DNA of 64,000 nucleotides, taken from positions 12,097,001 to 12,161,000 of the forward strand of contig NC_081811.1 in the NCBI RefSeq assembly GCF_030704535.1, read 5' to 3'. This DNA comes from Vitis vinifera. Its lineage: Eukaryota; Streptophyta; Magnoliopsida; Vitales; Vitaceae. The translations under genes and the position numbers were made by a program. This document shows, piece after piece, positions 38,564 to 51,200 of the stretch. The notes under the pieces were generated by a model. The model was not told the origin of the DNA. It saw only the letters and a list, made by a program, of their open reading frames with translations, and made no database searches. How positions within the stretch are numbered: position 1 is the stretch's first letter; the number at the start of each line of letters is the position of its first letter.

Positions 38564-38585
38564 CTCTGAGGAAAAATCCTCAGAG
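38564..38585. repeat. Hairpin CTCTGAGGA-AAAA-TCCTCAGAG in LTR
   Basis: Perfect 9-bp arms around an AAAA loop. Repeated in the other LTR near 44265-44286. Confidence 0.93.
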
Positions 38586-39498
38586 TTTGGTTAGCAAGAA
38601 AATGAAAATGAAAGAGAAGGAAAAACAGAGCAAAGCTCTGTATATTCTATATATTTATATATCTATCTCCCGTTGGATTACATGATTCTATCTTACATGA
38701 TTTTTTGAGAACAAGCTCCCGAGAGCTATATATAAAGAAAATTACAAAACAAAATATCTGAGGTTATTCACCCCTTTTCCAAACTTAATAACTAAAGAAT
38801 CCTATAATTGGTGGGTTACAAGGAGAAAATGGAGATTTAGATATCAAAAAAATCTAAAGAAAAATATCTCACAATGTCGGTCGCAACTATCGGGAAGCTT
38901 TAGGAGAACACCCGTGCACTGTGCAAAATGGCTGCGAAATTCTCGCAGCAAAAGGCTGATTTCGCAGCCGTGCAAAAATCTTCCTTCAGCTTGGAGTGAT
39001 CGGCTTGCAATGGCTCTAACTCCTTCATTTCAACTCCGAATTGCACACCGTTTGAAGCATTGGATTCTTGACTTGCTGAGATTTGAAATGGTATATAACA
39101 TGTAGAAAATGGACTTCGGGAAGTTCTCCAAAAGTGCGAAAGAAGACTGCAGCTGCTGTCCTCTGTTTTCTTCACTCTGTTTTTCCTCTCTCCTTTGTTC
39201 TTTCCTTGCATACTTTGAACGACTTTGGAAAAGGGCTATGGAGCTCCAAAGCTTGGTTCTTCATGAATTTGAGCTTCCAAAAGCTTTGCCATGAAATATA
39301 TACAGCTCTCCCTCATTCTTGGATTGCTTTGGTGTAGCTAAAAGCTATCAAAAACACCAAAACTTAACACAATTTGATTAGAAACGATTGCAAGGGTCCT
39401 TAACATGTCAATTGGGTTAAAATGCAATAACTACTACTCAAAAGTGTTTAAAAGATTTAATTACAAGCTATCAAATAGCACTTTTTGAGTAGTAATCA

Positions 39499-39508
39499 CT
39501 CCCCCCAA
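39499..39508 (-). other. Polypurine tract
   Basis: Read on the minus strand, TTGGGGGGAG abuts the start of the 3' LTR (TGATTACTAC). This is where plus-strand DNA synthesis would start. Confidence 0.85.
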
Positions 39509-39974
39509 CCGACATATTGCTAGTCCCTTAGCAATGAAGAAGAGAAAAATAAAAATAAACAATACTATAATTTACAACATCATGCTGATCAAAAAAAAAT
39601 TTCAAGTGGCATGATGATCTAGCTCTCACATGGAACGTTAAAGAAATAAAACTCAAACTTCAACAAGAGTTATCAAATAACTTGTCTAATCACAATTCAT
39701 AAAGAGAAGGCATTATGCAAATTTAAGCTTTAAAAGAGTTTCCACTCCCAAAGGGTCAAACCTTACTCTTCCACAAAAACCTAAGTGTTAATTATTAGTT
39801 TCCGAATATAGTATGTTGAACTAATCTCTCTCCCCAACCTAGTTCTTTTTCAAAGCTTAGCAAACTGATCAACCTCTAATAGGTTAAGAACGCACCTTTT
39901 TTTTTTTTACAATTTTTTTCATTGTAAGAGTACAAGGCTTAAAGGTATTCTTTTCTAAATTGTCCATGTAACGG

Positions 39975-40230
39975 GGGTCCATCGATGACTCCCAACCAAT
40001 TAAGGTTTAGGGCATCAAGCTTTAAGGATCTTTCAACCACTAACTCCCCGGATTTTACCCCGGACTTTTGAGAATGAATTTTTAATACCCAAGCACCTAC
40101 AGTATGTTAAACTCCACCTATTCACCCTTGTAACGAGTATTGAGGTCGATGACTCCCAACCAATTAAGGCTTAGGGCACCAGGTTTTAAAGATTTTCACC
40201 ATATACCCCTCAGACCTTGCTCGGGTTTCA
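39975..40230 (-). repeat. Internal direct repeat, two copies
   Basis: CGATGACTCCCAACCAATTA starts at 39983 and 40147. Flanking TTAGGGCA(T/C)CA and CCC-rich text also recur, giving a period of 164 bp. Confidence 0.8.
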
Positions 40231-41199
40231 AGGCAAGCAAACATTTTTTTTTTCTTTTTCAAAGACTCATTGGCCTTTTATAAGGTGTCCCAACACTATT
40301 AAATGAGGTCAAAGGTACCAAGTCTAAAATTTTCCTAAGTCAAGAGGGAAATAGTTTTTCATCTTATAATCGGAACCTAGTGTGCACAGTGTGTGAATAG
40401 CTTAAAGTGGAAGAACTGAGGTTGAATTCAAAAGAAGTTTCAACAATTTATCAACTTTAGTAAGTATAATACAAACTCTAAGTCAAGTAAAAAGACAAAA
40501 ATTCAATTTCTCCCATTTCATTTTGAAAATTTTTCCTTAATAACCATGGGGAGTAGAATAAAAACTTTTAAAAATTTTAAAAATTAACCAAAAAGCAACT
40601 AAATTACCAAAATAACTTAGCATTATTAACAATACTTACTTCCTTAACTCTCCCCCCAACTAAGTTGAACATTGTCCTCAATGTGACAAAAGCGATTGAA
40701 AAATAGGGAGGAAGTGGTGCCTCCTGAGTGACATGGAGTCTGAGTCGTATAGGAGAAACCACATGTTTCAAAGAAAATATAAGAGTTAGTGAGTAGAGGA
40801 AATAGAAAAATGCCAAGTTTAAACAAAAATTGATGTCTATATATGATGCATCATCAGTAATACATCCAATCCCAGAATATAAGACATCAAAACATGGAAT
40901 TATCTATACTAATATAATATGTAAAGACAAAAAGTAAAGAGATGATCAAGTAATGATAAGGTCCTGTGGAGCTAAATGTGTCTATGGTGGCCTCTTGAAT
41001 GGGTTGGATCAGGACTTTGGCTTCTGTTCTGGTAGTCTCCTTAGGTGGCATAGTCTCCTTAACTGGAGCTCTCAGTTGGTAGCTATGGGCTCTGATGGTT
41101 TTAGGAGGTTAGAAATGGAGTGAAAGGCTTAGTGTGTGTGATCTCAAGGTGCGCAGGGCTCTCCTCATCAGATGCATGGTCGCGGGGCTCTGATGGCAT

Positions 41200-41830
41200 T
41201 TTAGCAACTTCCCTTGGCTTTGCAAGGTGTTTTTGCAAACCTTCCTCCATTTCGCAAGTCAATTTCGCAATTTGAAGGCCATTTCGACGCTTGGAGATGA
41301 TTTCGCAGCCATTTCAAAGCTTGGAGATGATTTCGTAGCCATTTCGAAGCTCAAAGGTGATTTCGCAGCCACGAAATGAGTGTATGGGGCTTCGAAATGG
41401 CATTCGTGTGCCAAAGGGTGGTTTCGCAGCTGCAAAACACCCTGCGAAATGGGGCTTTGGCTGCGAATTTTTTTTTTTTTTCTCAGAGCAAAGGCTTTGT
41501 TTTTTTTTTTTGGATTTCGCAGCCATTTCGCAGCTGTGAAATGAGATTCACTGTGCTGCGAAATGGCACTCGTGTGCCAAAAATGGTTTCGCAGTTGCGA
41601 AACTCCCTACGGAATGGAGCTTTGGCTGCGAAATTGAGAATTTTCACATTTTGGAGCTTCGTAGCCGTTTCGCAGCTGCGAAATGGGGGCTTCTGTGCTG
41701 TGAAGTGGCATTCGTGTGCCAAACTTGGTTTCGCAGCTGTGAAAATTTTTGCAGAGAGGGGCCTGAGGCTGCGAACTGGTTTTGCAGCAAAGTGTCGATT
41801 TCGCAGAGGTTGTGAAATCTCGCAGACTCC
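41200..41830 (-). repeat. Repeat field built on TTTCGCAGC/GCTGCGAAA
   Basis: Three main units centred on TCGTGTGCCAAA (41404, 41570, 41712), with many copies of TTTCGCAGC in both orientations. Similar words occur inside the LTRs (near 38932-38970 and 44632-44670). Many inverted pairs would allow stem-loops in the RNA. Confidence 0.85.
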
Positions 41831-42053
41831 TATTTTTGCCCTGTTTTTGACCCGTTTTTGCTCCAAAAGACTTCCTTTCAATTTCTTTGCAATTCCTCCT
41901 GATTTTGATCATCCAAAAACCTATATTACATCAAAACAAATTAGAATTAAAGCATTGAAATCAAAATTAAAGCATTGAAATCAAAATTAAAACAAGTAAA
42001 AAAAACAAAACAAAAAAATATGGACTAGCTAGTCTTTAAAAAGACTAAGTCCA

Positions 42054-43133
42054 TCAAAAAATTTGATCCTGATTTAGCTTGCCCGGATCCCATATGAAGT
42101 TTGCATCTCTCACTTGGGGCTTTCTCTGTATGATTTTGCCATACAAAGCTTGGAGAAAAGGTGGAGGCATGTGTTTCTTCATGAATTCTTCTTTGATGAC
42201 TATCCTCTGTGGTTCTCTTTGTACATTAACATCATAGCCATCATTCTCTATGCTTTTCCCCTTTTTCTTTCCTTTGATTTCCTCCCTCTTTTCTTTCTCT
42301 GTTTCACTCTCTACCTTATGCTCTAGCTTGCATGTGGGTAGATCAACCTCTTTACCACTCAAAGTGATAACCGTTTTAACTTCCTTCACCATTGAAGATT
42401 CTTCCTCTTGAGCCTCCACTACATGGATGCCCTTGGAATTTTGATAAGGTTGAGAAGGAGAGTTTTCTTTCTCTTGCATTGTGTTGAGGTTGGCAAACCT
42501 TGAGATTGAATCTTGGAGATTATCTATCTTCTGAGATAGATCATTTTGCATTTCATCCATCCTTTTAATCAATGAACTCTCTACACTGTCAATTCTTTGA
42601 CTGAGATGAGCATTGATGGATTTCTGAGCTCCAACAAAGTCTCCCACGACCTTGCTAAGATTCACCATAGCTTGTTCAAGGCTTGAGGCTTGCTGTGGTG
42701 CTTGAGCAGGTTGCTTGTACTGAGGCGGCTGTGGTTTCCAAGAGAAATTTGGATGGTCCCTCCAATTGGAATTGTAGGTGTTGCAATCACCAAACATTTC
42801 CCTCTCGGCTGGAATGGTAGGACACTCATCCACCAAGTGCTCATAAGATAGACAAATGGCACAAGGCATAGCTTGCAATGGTGTCTGAGAGATGGCTTGC
42901 ACTGGTTGCATATTCGTCATTTCTAGCTTTTCCAATCTCCTTTCCATAGCTGCAAACTTTGCTTTCATGTCTATGCCGTCATTCAAAATATACATCTCAC
43001 CCTTAACATCAGGTTGAGATGTCATTCTTCCCATATCTCTAGCATTTGGTTCATCCCATCCTCTTGAGACTTCAACCACATAACTCATGAAGTTCATGGC
43101 TTCCTCTGCTATGGTATTCAATATGGCATGCAC
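42054..43133 (-). CDS. Shortened Gypsy gag polyprotein (359 aa)
   Basis: The only intact long frame in the element. It begins inside the usual gag: MHAILNTIAEEAMNF is followed by SRGWDEPNARDMGRM, a motif found just before the nucleocapsid in this gag family. The core capsid-forming N-terminal domain is therefore absent. A CX2CX4HX4C zinc knuckle is at residues 91-104 (CAICLSYEHLVDEC), with all four ligands present, followed by NWRDHPNFSWKPQPPQ. A predicted coiled region (about 150-215, with LSQRIDSVESSLIKRMDEM) and a Lys/Glu-rich segment (about 260-300) come next. The C-terminus VRDANFIWDPGKLNQDQ has no protease after it. It may bind element RNA; particle assembly would need gag from another element. 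The start is the first ATG of the frame. Confidence 0.85.
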   Translation of the reverse strand: MHAILNTIAEEAMNFMSYVVEVSRGWDEPNARDMGRMTSQPDVKGEMYILNDGIDMKAKFAAMERRLEKLEMTNMQPVQAISQTPLQAMPCAICLSYEHLVDECPTIPAEREMFGDCNTYNSNWRDHPNFSWKPQPPQYKQPAQAPQQASSLEQAMVNLSKVVGDFVGAQKSINAHLSQRIDSVESSLIKRMDEMQNDLSQKIDNLQDSISRFANLNTMQEKENSPSQPYQNSKGIHVVEAQEEESSMVKEVKTVITLSGKEVDLPTCKLEHKVESETEKEKREEIKGKKKGKSIENDGYDVNVQREPQRIVIKEEFMKKHMPPPFLQALYGKIIQRKPQVRDANFIWDPGKLNQDQIF

Positions 43134-43360
43134 AACTTAGCAATTTGTGAATTAAAAACAGAGAACACAAAAGAAAAACAATTCAAAGAAAGAAAAAAAA
43201 ATTAAGGTAGACTAAAAACTAAAGAAAAGGTATACTAAAATATGAACAAAGAAAAATAAATAAATAAAAAGAGTTAGTAAAAGGAAAAGAAAAGTCACCA
43301 AACTTGTGATGAAGATCACAAGTACTCTGAAAAGGTGATATCACTGTAAAGTGGCACCGT

Positions 43361-43377
43361 CCCCGGCAACGGCGCCA
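43361..43377 (-). other. Primer-binding site of the gag-only element
   Basis: On the minus strand TGGCGCCGTTGCCGGGG lies two bases after the 5' LTR. This is the primer site typical of Athila/Tat-type plant Gypsy elements (tRNA-Asp by memory), and it fixes the element's sense as minus. Confidence 0.88.
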
Positions 43378-43379
43378 TT

Positions 43380-45198
43380 TGATTCGTGCCCAATTGGTGT
43401 CTCAACTGATTCATGTCCAGCTGGTGTTCCTTGATTGAGGGAGTAATCAACAAAATTTATAACCTATTACACTATTTACTAGGGTAACAAAGACAAAGCT
43501 ACTATAGCATAGTGACTCTAGGATCGTTCACTGGGATGGGTTTTCACTTTGCAAATGATATTAATTCAAAGCTGAATTGGTGCCTTTTCATTTCAAGGTT
43601 AGCTTTAAAAGAAAACATAAAGATGTTTGAATGAAAAAGGTTTGGTTTTAAACTAATAAAAAATAGTAACTGATTTTACTTACAAAGAAAAGTGTTTCTT
43701 GGAGTTTCAGATCACTAGGCTCAGATTCCTCATACAAAAAAGGAGTTCCGGTCACTTTCTTTTCCTCGCATTAGAGAATTAACATATAGTTAATTCTCTA
43801 ACCGGTGTTGTACAGATGCTTCCCATTAATGGGTTCAAACACTAAATCCTTCTCATTGATGCACCTTGCAATGACTCATACCTCTCACCTAGCACTTGCC
43901 ATTCAAGGTGATCTTTAACCTTGGATTACCCGTCAAAAGCTCGCAAGAGATAACTAATGGATGTCTCCGTGGAGTCCAAAAGCTTACCAAGTGTTGGCTA
44001 TTCTAGAAAATCCTACCTTCAAGTCACCTCCCAGAGGCTCGCAAGGGGTAAACTAGTGCATCTCCATGGACGGAGATTACTTGCCTTACCAAGTGTTGAC
44101 CCAGGTGATTTAAAGGCGTTTTAAGTTAACTAAAAAAATAAAAACCATTAACGGGTCACACTTTCTCTTCATTAAAAACTAAAACAACAAAACTTCCAAA
44201 TTATGCATGTGGAAACTTACCCGGATTTCCTCACTCCAAGAGACGAAAAGCCTAACCTTTCATCCTCTGAGGAAAAATCCTCAGAGTTTGGTTAGAAAGA
44301 AAATGAAAATGAAAGAGAAGGAAAAACAGAGCAAGGCTCTGTATATTCTATATATTTATATATCTATCTCCTGTCGGATTACATGATTCTATCTTACATG
44401 ATTTTTTGAGAACAAGCTCCCGAGAGCTATATATAAAGAAAATTACAAAACAAAATATCTGAGGTTATTCATCCCTTTTCCAAACTTAATAACTAATGAA
44501 TTCTATAATTGGTGGGTTACAAGGAGAAAATGGAGATTTAGATATCAAAAAATCTAAAGAAAAATATCTCACAATGTCAGTCGCAACTATCGGGAAGCTT
44601 CAGGAGAACACCCGTGCACTGTGCAAAATGGCTGCAAAATTCTCGCAGCAAAAGGCTGATTTCGCAGCCGTGCAAAAATCTTCCTTCAGCTTGGAGTGAT
44701 CGTCTTGCAATGACTGTAACTCCTTCATTTCAACTCCGAATTGCACACCGTTTGAAGCATTGGATTCTTGACTTCCTGAGCTTTGAAATGGTATATAGCA
44801 TGTAGAAAATGGACTTCAGTAAGTGCTCCAAAAGTGCGAAAGAAGACTGCAACTGCTGTCCTCTATTTTCTTCACTCTGTTTTTCCTCTCTCCTTTGTTC
44901 TTTCCTTGCATACTTTGAACGACTTTGGCAAAGGGCTATGGAGCTCCAAAGCTTGGTTCTTCATGAATTTGAGCTTCCAAAAGATTTGCCATGAAATATA
45001 TACAGCTCTCTCTCATTCTTGAATTGCTTTGGTATAGCTAAAAGCTATCAAAAACACCAAAACTTAGCACAATTTGATTAGAAACGATTGCAAGGGTCCT
45101 TAACATGTCAATTGGGTTAAAATGCAATAACTACTACTCAAAAGTGTTTAAAAGAGTTAATTACAAGCTATCAAATAACACTTTTTGAGTAGTAATCA
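43380..45198 (-). repeat. LTR (right in window; 5' LTR of the element)
   Basis: 1819 bp, nearly identical to 37676-39498. On the minus strand this copy would drive transcription. Confidence 0.92.
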
Positions 45199-45203
45199 TG
45201 GTG
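45199..45203. repeat. 5-bp target-site duplication, right copy
   Basis: TGGTG, matching 37671-37675. The RT unit resumes directly after it. Confidence 0.85.
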
Positions 45204-48200
45204 TCACACTAGTTAAGAATGAAAAAGAGGAATTCACTCTTGCAAGACTAACTATTGGTTGGAAAGTATGGATTGATTACAAAAAGATTAAAATATTGTA
45301 GCTAGGAAACACTATTGTTTGTACCATTCCTTAACCAAACACCAGAAAAAGAAGTTGGATATCTTTTCTATTACATAGATGGTTGTTCTAGATATTTTCA
45401 AATTAGCATAACTCTAAAGGATTGGGTGAGAACTACTCTCGCTTCGCTCGGGATATATGTGTATGGAAAGATGCCTTTAAGTTTATGAAATGCTACTACA
45501 ACTTTTTAAAGGTGCATGCTTAGTACATTCTCAAAATTGTTAGAAAGAGAAATGAAAGTTTTCATAGAAAGGATATAATTTCAATAAGAAGAATTGAAGT
45601 CGGACAAGTAAATCTTGAGTTGATTGTGAAACTTCCTAATTCATCTAGTATGAGTTGAAATGTGTCTTTTTAAATCAAATCGGTGATAATGACTATAGAG
45701 CTTAAGGTTGAATAAGAAGAGAAGCTGATCAAAACTTTCACAAGTTATCAAAAAACCATAGGTGGGTTAATTGATGACTTAAAAGGATTAAGCCCATTGA
45801 TCTATACACATCATTGGATAAATGAGCTAACTTTGTTAACCATCCTTGAAGAACATTGAATCCTTATATGCAAGAAGTTGTGAGGACTAAGGTGATGAAG
45901 CTGGTAGACTACAAAAATTTTTTTCCTATTTTTGATAGCATTCGTTAGTTTGACTTAAGTCGTGCCAAAGAAAAGTGGTATGATAGTAGTTAAGAATGAG
46001 AAAGAGGAAGTCATTCTTAAAAGACAAACTATTTGTTAGAGGTTGTGGCTTGATTACAAAAAGTGAAATATAGCAGGTAGGAAAGGCTATTGTTTTCTAC
46101 AATTTCTTAACCAAACACTAGAGAAGGTAGTTGAATATCTTTTCTTTTACTTAGTTGTTCTACATATTTTCAAATTGGCATAAAATCCAATGGATTGGGT
46201 GAAAGCTACTCTCTCTTCTTTTGGGATATATGTATATGGAAAGGTGCTTTTAGGGTTATGGAATGCTCCTGTAACTTTTAATAAGTGCATGATCAATATA
46301 TTTTCAAAATTGTTGGAAAGAAAAATGGATGATTTCATAGAAAGGATATAATTTCAAAAAGGAGAATTCAAGTAGGACAAACAAAATATAGTTGCTTATG
46401 AAACTACCTAATCCCTTTAGTATGAGTTGGAATTAGTTTGTTTCAAACAAAAGGTGATTATCCCTATAGATCTTAAGGTTGAACAAGAAGAGAAGCTGAT
46501 CAAAACTTTAAGAAGTTATAAAAAAACCATTGGTTGGTCAAGTGAAGACTTAAAAGGAATAAGCCTATTGATCTATACATATCATTGGAAAAGGAGCTAA
46601 CATTGTTCACCATGCATAAAGAACATTGAATTCTTATATGCAAGAAGTTGTAAGACTAAGGTGATTAAGCTCCTTGATCCCAAAATTATTTGCCTTATTT
46701 CTAATAGCATTTGTGTTAGTTTGACTTAAGTTGTCCTAATGAAAAGTGGTATCAGAGTAGTTAAGAATGAAAAAGAGGAAATGATTCTTACAAGACTAAC
46801 TATTGGTTGGAGGGTATGGGTTGATTACAAAAAGTAAAATATATTGGCTTGGAATGACCATTGTTTTCTAGCATTCCTATACCAAACACTAGAAAAGGTA
46901 TTTGGATATCCTTTCTATTACTTACATGGTTGTTCTTGATATTTTCAAATTGACACAACTCTAAAGGATTAGGGTTAAACTACTCTCACTCCTTCTGGTA
47001 TATATGTATATAAAAAGATGCCTTTTGGGTTATGAAATGCTCTTAAAACTTTTAAAAGGTGCTTAATCAATGTATTTTCAAAATTTTTAGAAAGAGATGG
47101 AAGTTTTCATAGAAAGGATATAATTTCAAAAGGGAGAATTGAAGTAGGACAAGAAAAAATTGAGTTGATTGTAAAGTTTCCTAATCTCTTTAGTATGAGT
47201 TGGAATGGGCATCTTTAAAACAAATCGGTGATTATCCCTATAGAGCTTAAGGTTTAACAAGAAGAGAAGTTGATCAAAACTTTAAGAAGCTATCAAAAAA
47301 CCATAGGTTGGTCAATTGAAGACGTAAAAGGAATAAGCTCATTGATCTATACACGTCATTGGACAAAGGAGCTAACATTGTTGACCAACCTTGAAGAACA
47401 CTGAATCCTCATATGCAAAGAGTTGTGAAGACTAAGGTGATTAAGCTCCTTGATCCCTAAATTATTTACCCTATTTGTGGTAGCACTTGGGTTAGTTTGA
47501 CTTAAGTTGTGCCAAAGAATAGTGGTATCATAGTGGTTGATAATGAAAAAGAGGAAGTCATTCTTACAAGACAAACTATTGGTTGGATGGTATGGGTGAT
47601 TACAAAAAGTAAAATACAGTAGCTTGGAAGGATTATTGTTGTCTACCATTCCTTTACCAAACACTAGAAAAGGTAGTTGGATATCCTTTTTATCACTTAG
47701 ATGGTTGTTCTAGATATTTTCAAATCAGGATAACTCTAAAGGATTAGGTGAAAACTACTCTCACTCTTTTTGGGATATATGTATATAGAAAGATGTTTTT
47801 ATGGTTATGGAATACTCCTACAACTTTTAAAAGGTGTATGATCGATATATTTTCACACTTGTTAGAAAGAGACATGAAAGATTTCATAGGAAAGATATAA
47901 TTTTAAAAAGGAGAATTGAAATAAGACTAGCTAAAATTGAGTTGATTATGAAACTACCTATGCCTTTAGTATGAGTTTGAATATGTCTTTTGAAAACTAA
48001 TCGATGATTATCCCTATAGAGCTTAAGGTTGATCAAGATGAAAAGTTGATCAAAACTTGAAGAAGTTAACAAAAAACCATAGGTTGGTCAATTGAATACT
48101 TAAAAGGAATAAGCCCATTGATCTTATACACATCATTGAACGAAGGAGCTAACATTGTTCACCAACCTTAAGGAACATTGAATCCTCATATGCAAGAAGT

Positions 48201-51200
48201 TGTGAGGACTAAGGTGATTATGCTCCTTGATCCCAAAATTATTTACCCTATTTTTGATAGCACTTGGGTTAGTTTGACTTAATTTGTGCCAAAGAAAAGT
48301 GGTATTAGAGTAGTTAAGAATGGAAAAGAGGAAGTCATTCTTACAAGACTAACTATTGATTAGAGGGTTTTGGTTGATTACAAAAATGTATAATACAGTA
48401 GCTTGGAAGGACTATTGTTGTCTACCATTCCTTTAGCAAACACTAGGAAAGGTAGTTGAATATCCTTTCTATCACTTCGATGGTTGTTCAAGATATTTTC
48501 AAATTTGCAAAACTCTAAAGGATTAGGTGAAAACTATTCTCACTCCTTTTGGAATATATGTATATAGAAAGATGCCTTTAGGGTTGTGGAATTGTCCTAC
48601 AACTTTTAAAAGGTCCATGGTTAATATATTTTCAAAATTATTTGAAAGAGAAATGGAAGATTTCATAGAAAGTATATAATTTTAAAAAGGAGCATTAAAG
48701 TAGCATAAGAAAAAATTGAGTTGATTATTAAACTACCTAATCCCTCTTGTATGAGTTGGAATATGTCTCTTTAAGACATATCGGTGATTGTCCCTATAGA
48801 GCTTCAGATTGAACAAGAAGAGAAGTTGATCAAAACTTAAATAAGTTATCAAAAAACCATAGGTTGGTCAATTGAAGAGTGAAAAGGAACATGCTCATTG
48901 ATCTATACACATCATTGGACAAATGAGCTAACATTGTCGATCACCCTTAAAGAGCATTGAATCCTCTTATGCAAGAAGTTGTGAGCAATAAGGTGATAAA
49001 GCTCCTTGATCCCAAAATTATTTACCATATTTGTGATAGCACTTGGGTTAGTTTCAGTTAAGTTGTGCCAAAGAAAAGTGGTATCGCAATATTTAAGAAT
49101 AGAAAGGAGGAAGTCATTCTTACAAGACTAACTATTGGTTAGCGTGTATGGGTTGATTACAAAAAGTAAAATATAGTGGTTAGGCATGACTATTGTCTTC
49201 TACCATTCCTTGACTAAACTCTACAGAAGAGTAGTTGGATATCCTTTCTATTACTTAGATGGTTGTTCAATATATTTTCAAGTTGGCATAATTTCAATGG
49301 ATTAAGTGAAAACTATTCTCACTCCTTTTGGGATATATGAATATAGAAAGATGCCTTTAGAATTAAGGAATGCTCCTACAACTTTTAAAAGGTGCATGAT
49401 CAGTATATTTTCAAAATTGTTAGAAAGATGAATAGAATTTTTCATACAAAGGATATATTTTCAAAAGAGAGAATTGAAGTAGGACAAGTAAAAATTGAGG
49501 GTATGTGTTGATTACAAAAAGTAAAATGTAGTAGCTTCGAAAGATTATTTACTTGGGTGATTATTTTAGATATTTTCAAATTGGCATAACTCTAAAGGAT
49601 TGGGTGAAAACTGCCCTCACTCCTTTTGGGATATATGAATATAGAAAGATGCCTTTAGGGTTAAGGAATGCTCCTACAATTTTTAAAAGGTGCATGATCA
49701 ATATATTTTCAAAATTGTTAGAAAGATGAATGGAAGTTTTCATATAAAGGATATATTTTCAAAAGAAAGAATTGAAGTAGGACAATAAAAAATTGAGTTT
49801 ATTGTGAAACTACCTAATCCCTTTAGTATGAGTTCAAATGTGTCTTTTTAAAACAAGTCGGTGATTATCTCTACAGAGCTTAAGGTTGAATAAGAAGAGA
49901 AGCTGATCAAAACTTTAAGAAGTTGTAAAAATACCATAGGTTGGTCAATTGAAGACTTAAAAAGAATAAGCTAATTGATCTATAGACATCATTGAACAAA
50001 GGAGCTAGCATTGTTCATCAACCTTAACTAACATTGAGTACTCATATGCAAGTTGTTATGAGGAATAAGTTGATTAAGCCCCTTGATTTGAAAATTATTT
50101 ATTTACTATATTTCTGATAGTACTTGGGTTAATTTGATGTAAGTTGTGTCAAAGAAAAGTGGTATCAAAGTAGTTAAGAATAGAAAAGAGGAAGTCATTC
50201 AACAAGACTATTGGATGGAGGGTATGGGTTGATTACAAAAAGTAAAGGATAGTAGCTAGAAAAGACTTTGTTTTCTACCATTCTTTTACCAAACACTAGA
50301 AAAGGTAGTTTGATATCATTTCCATTACTTATATGGTTGTTCTAGGTATTTTCAAATTGGCATAACTCTAAAGGATTAGGTGAAAACTACTCACTCCTTT
50401 TGGGATATATATACATAGAAAGATGCCTTTTAAGGTTTTGGAATGCTCTTACACCATTTAAAAGGTGCATGATCAATATATTTTCAAAATTGTTCGAAAG
50501 AGAAATGGAAGATTTCATAGAATGGATATAATTTCAAAAAGGAGAATTGAAATAGGACAAGCAAAAATTCAGAGCATTATGAAACTACCCAATCCCACTA
50601 GTATGAGTTGAAATGTGTCTTTAAGACAAATGGGTGAGTATCCTTATCGAGCTAAAGATCGATCAAGAAGAGAAACTGATCAAAACTTTAAGAAGTTATT
50701 AAAAGACCATAGGTTGGTCAATTGAATATTTAAAAGGAATAAGCACATTGATCTATAGACATCATTGGACAAAGAAGCAAACATCGTTCACCAACCTTAA
50801 AGATCATTGAATCTTCATATGCAAGTTGTGAGGATTAAGGTTATTAAACTCCTTGATCCCAAAATTATTTACCCTATTTCTGATAGCACTTGGGTTAGAT
50901 AGATTTAAGTTGTGCCAAATAAAAGTGGTATGAGAGTAGATAAGAATGAAAAAGAGGAAGTCATTCTTACAAGACTAACTATTGGTTGGAGGGCATGGGT
51001 TGATTACAAAAAGTAAAAGATAGTAGCTAGGAAAGACTATTGTTTTCTACCATTCCTGGACCAAACAGTAGAAAACATAGTTGGATATCCTTTCTATTGC
51101 ATAGATGGTTTTTCTAGATATTTTCATATTGGCATAACTCTCAAGGATTGGGCGAAGACTACTCTTACTCTTTTTGGGATATATGCATGTAGAAAGAGGC

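Larger units (their letters stand above)
37676..39498 (-). repeat. LTR (left in window; 3' LTR of the element)
   Basis: Starts TGATTCGTGCCCAATTGG and ends TTTGAGTAGTAATCA, giving TG...CA ends. 1823 bp. Contains a perfect 13-bp-arm palindrome (38070-38100) and a 9-bp-arm hairpin (38564-38585), both kept in the other LTR. Confidence 0.92.
39511..42050 (-). other. Non-coding internal region of the gag-only element
   Basis: No gene. Holds two copies of a block of about 164 bp with CGATGACTCCCAACCAATTA (39983 and 40147). A second polypurine-like tract lies at 40649-40658, and a repeat field rich in TTTCGCAGC at 41200-41830. The open frames around 41376-41978 on both strands come from repeat composition. 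Confidence 0.75.
37676..45198 (-). mobile_element. Gag-only Gypsy LTR retrotransposon (TR-GAG/LARD type), minus sense
   Basis: A 7523-bp element with LTRs at 37676-39498 and 43380-45198 and a 5-bp duplication TGGTG. Primer site, gag and polypurine tract all read on the minus strand. It encodes only a shortened gag; no protease, RT or integrase is present, so it must depend on an autonomous partner. The LTRs differ by a few percent at most by eye, so it is much younger than the array it interrupts. Elements of this layout are known in plants as TR-GAG; the long non-coding part also fits the LARD description. Confidence 0.9.

Noticed and set aside
38900..39337. Overlapping frames in the LTR, repeated near 44600-45020
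   Set aside because: They occur at the same place in both LTRs and in several frames at once; LTR sequence without known protein features.
41376..41978. 200-codon plus frame and overlapping minus frames
   Set aside because: Lies in the TTTCGCAGC repeat field, which lacks stop codons on both strands by composition; no family likeness.
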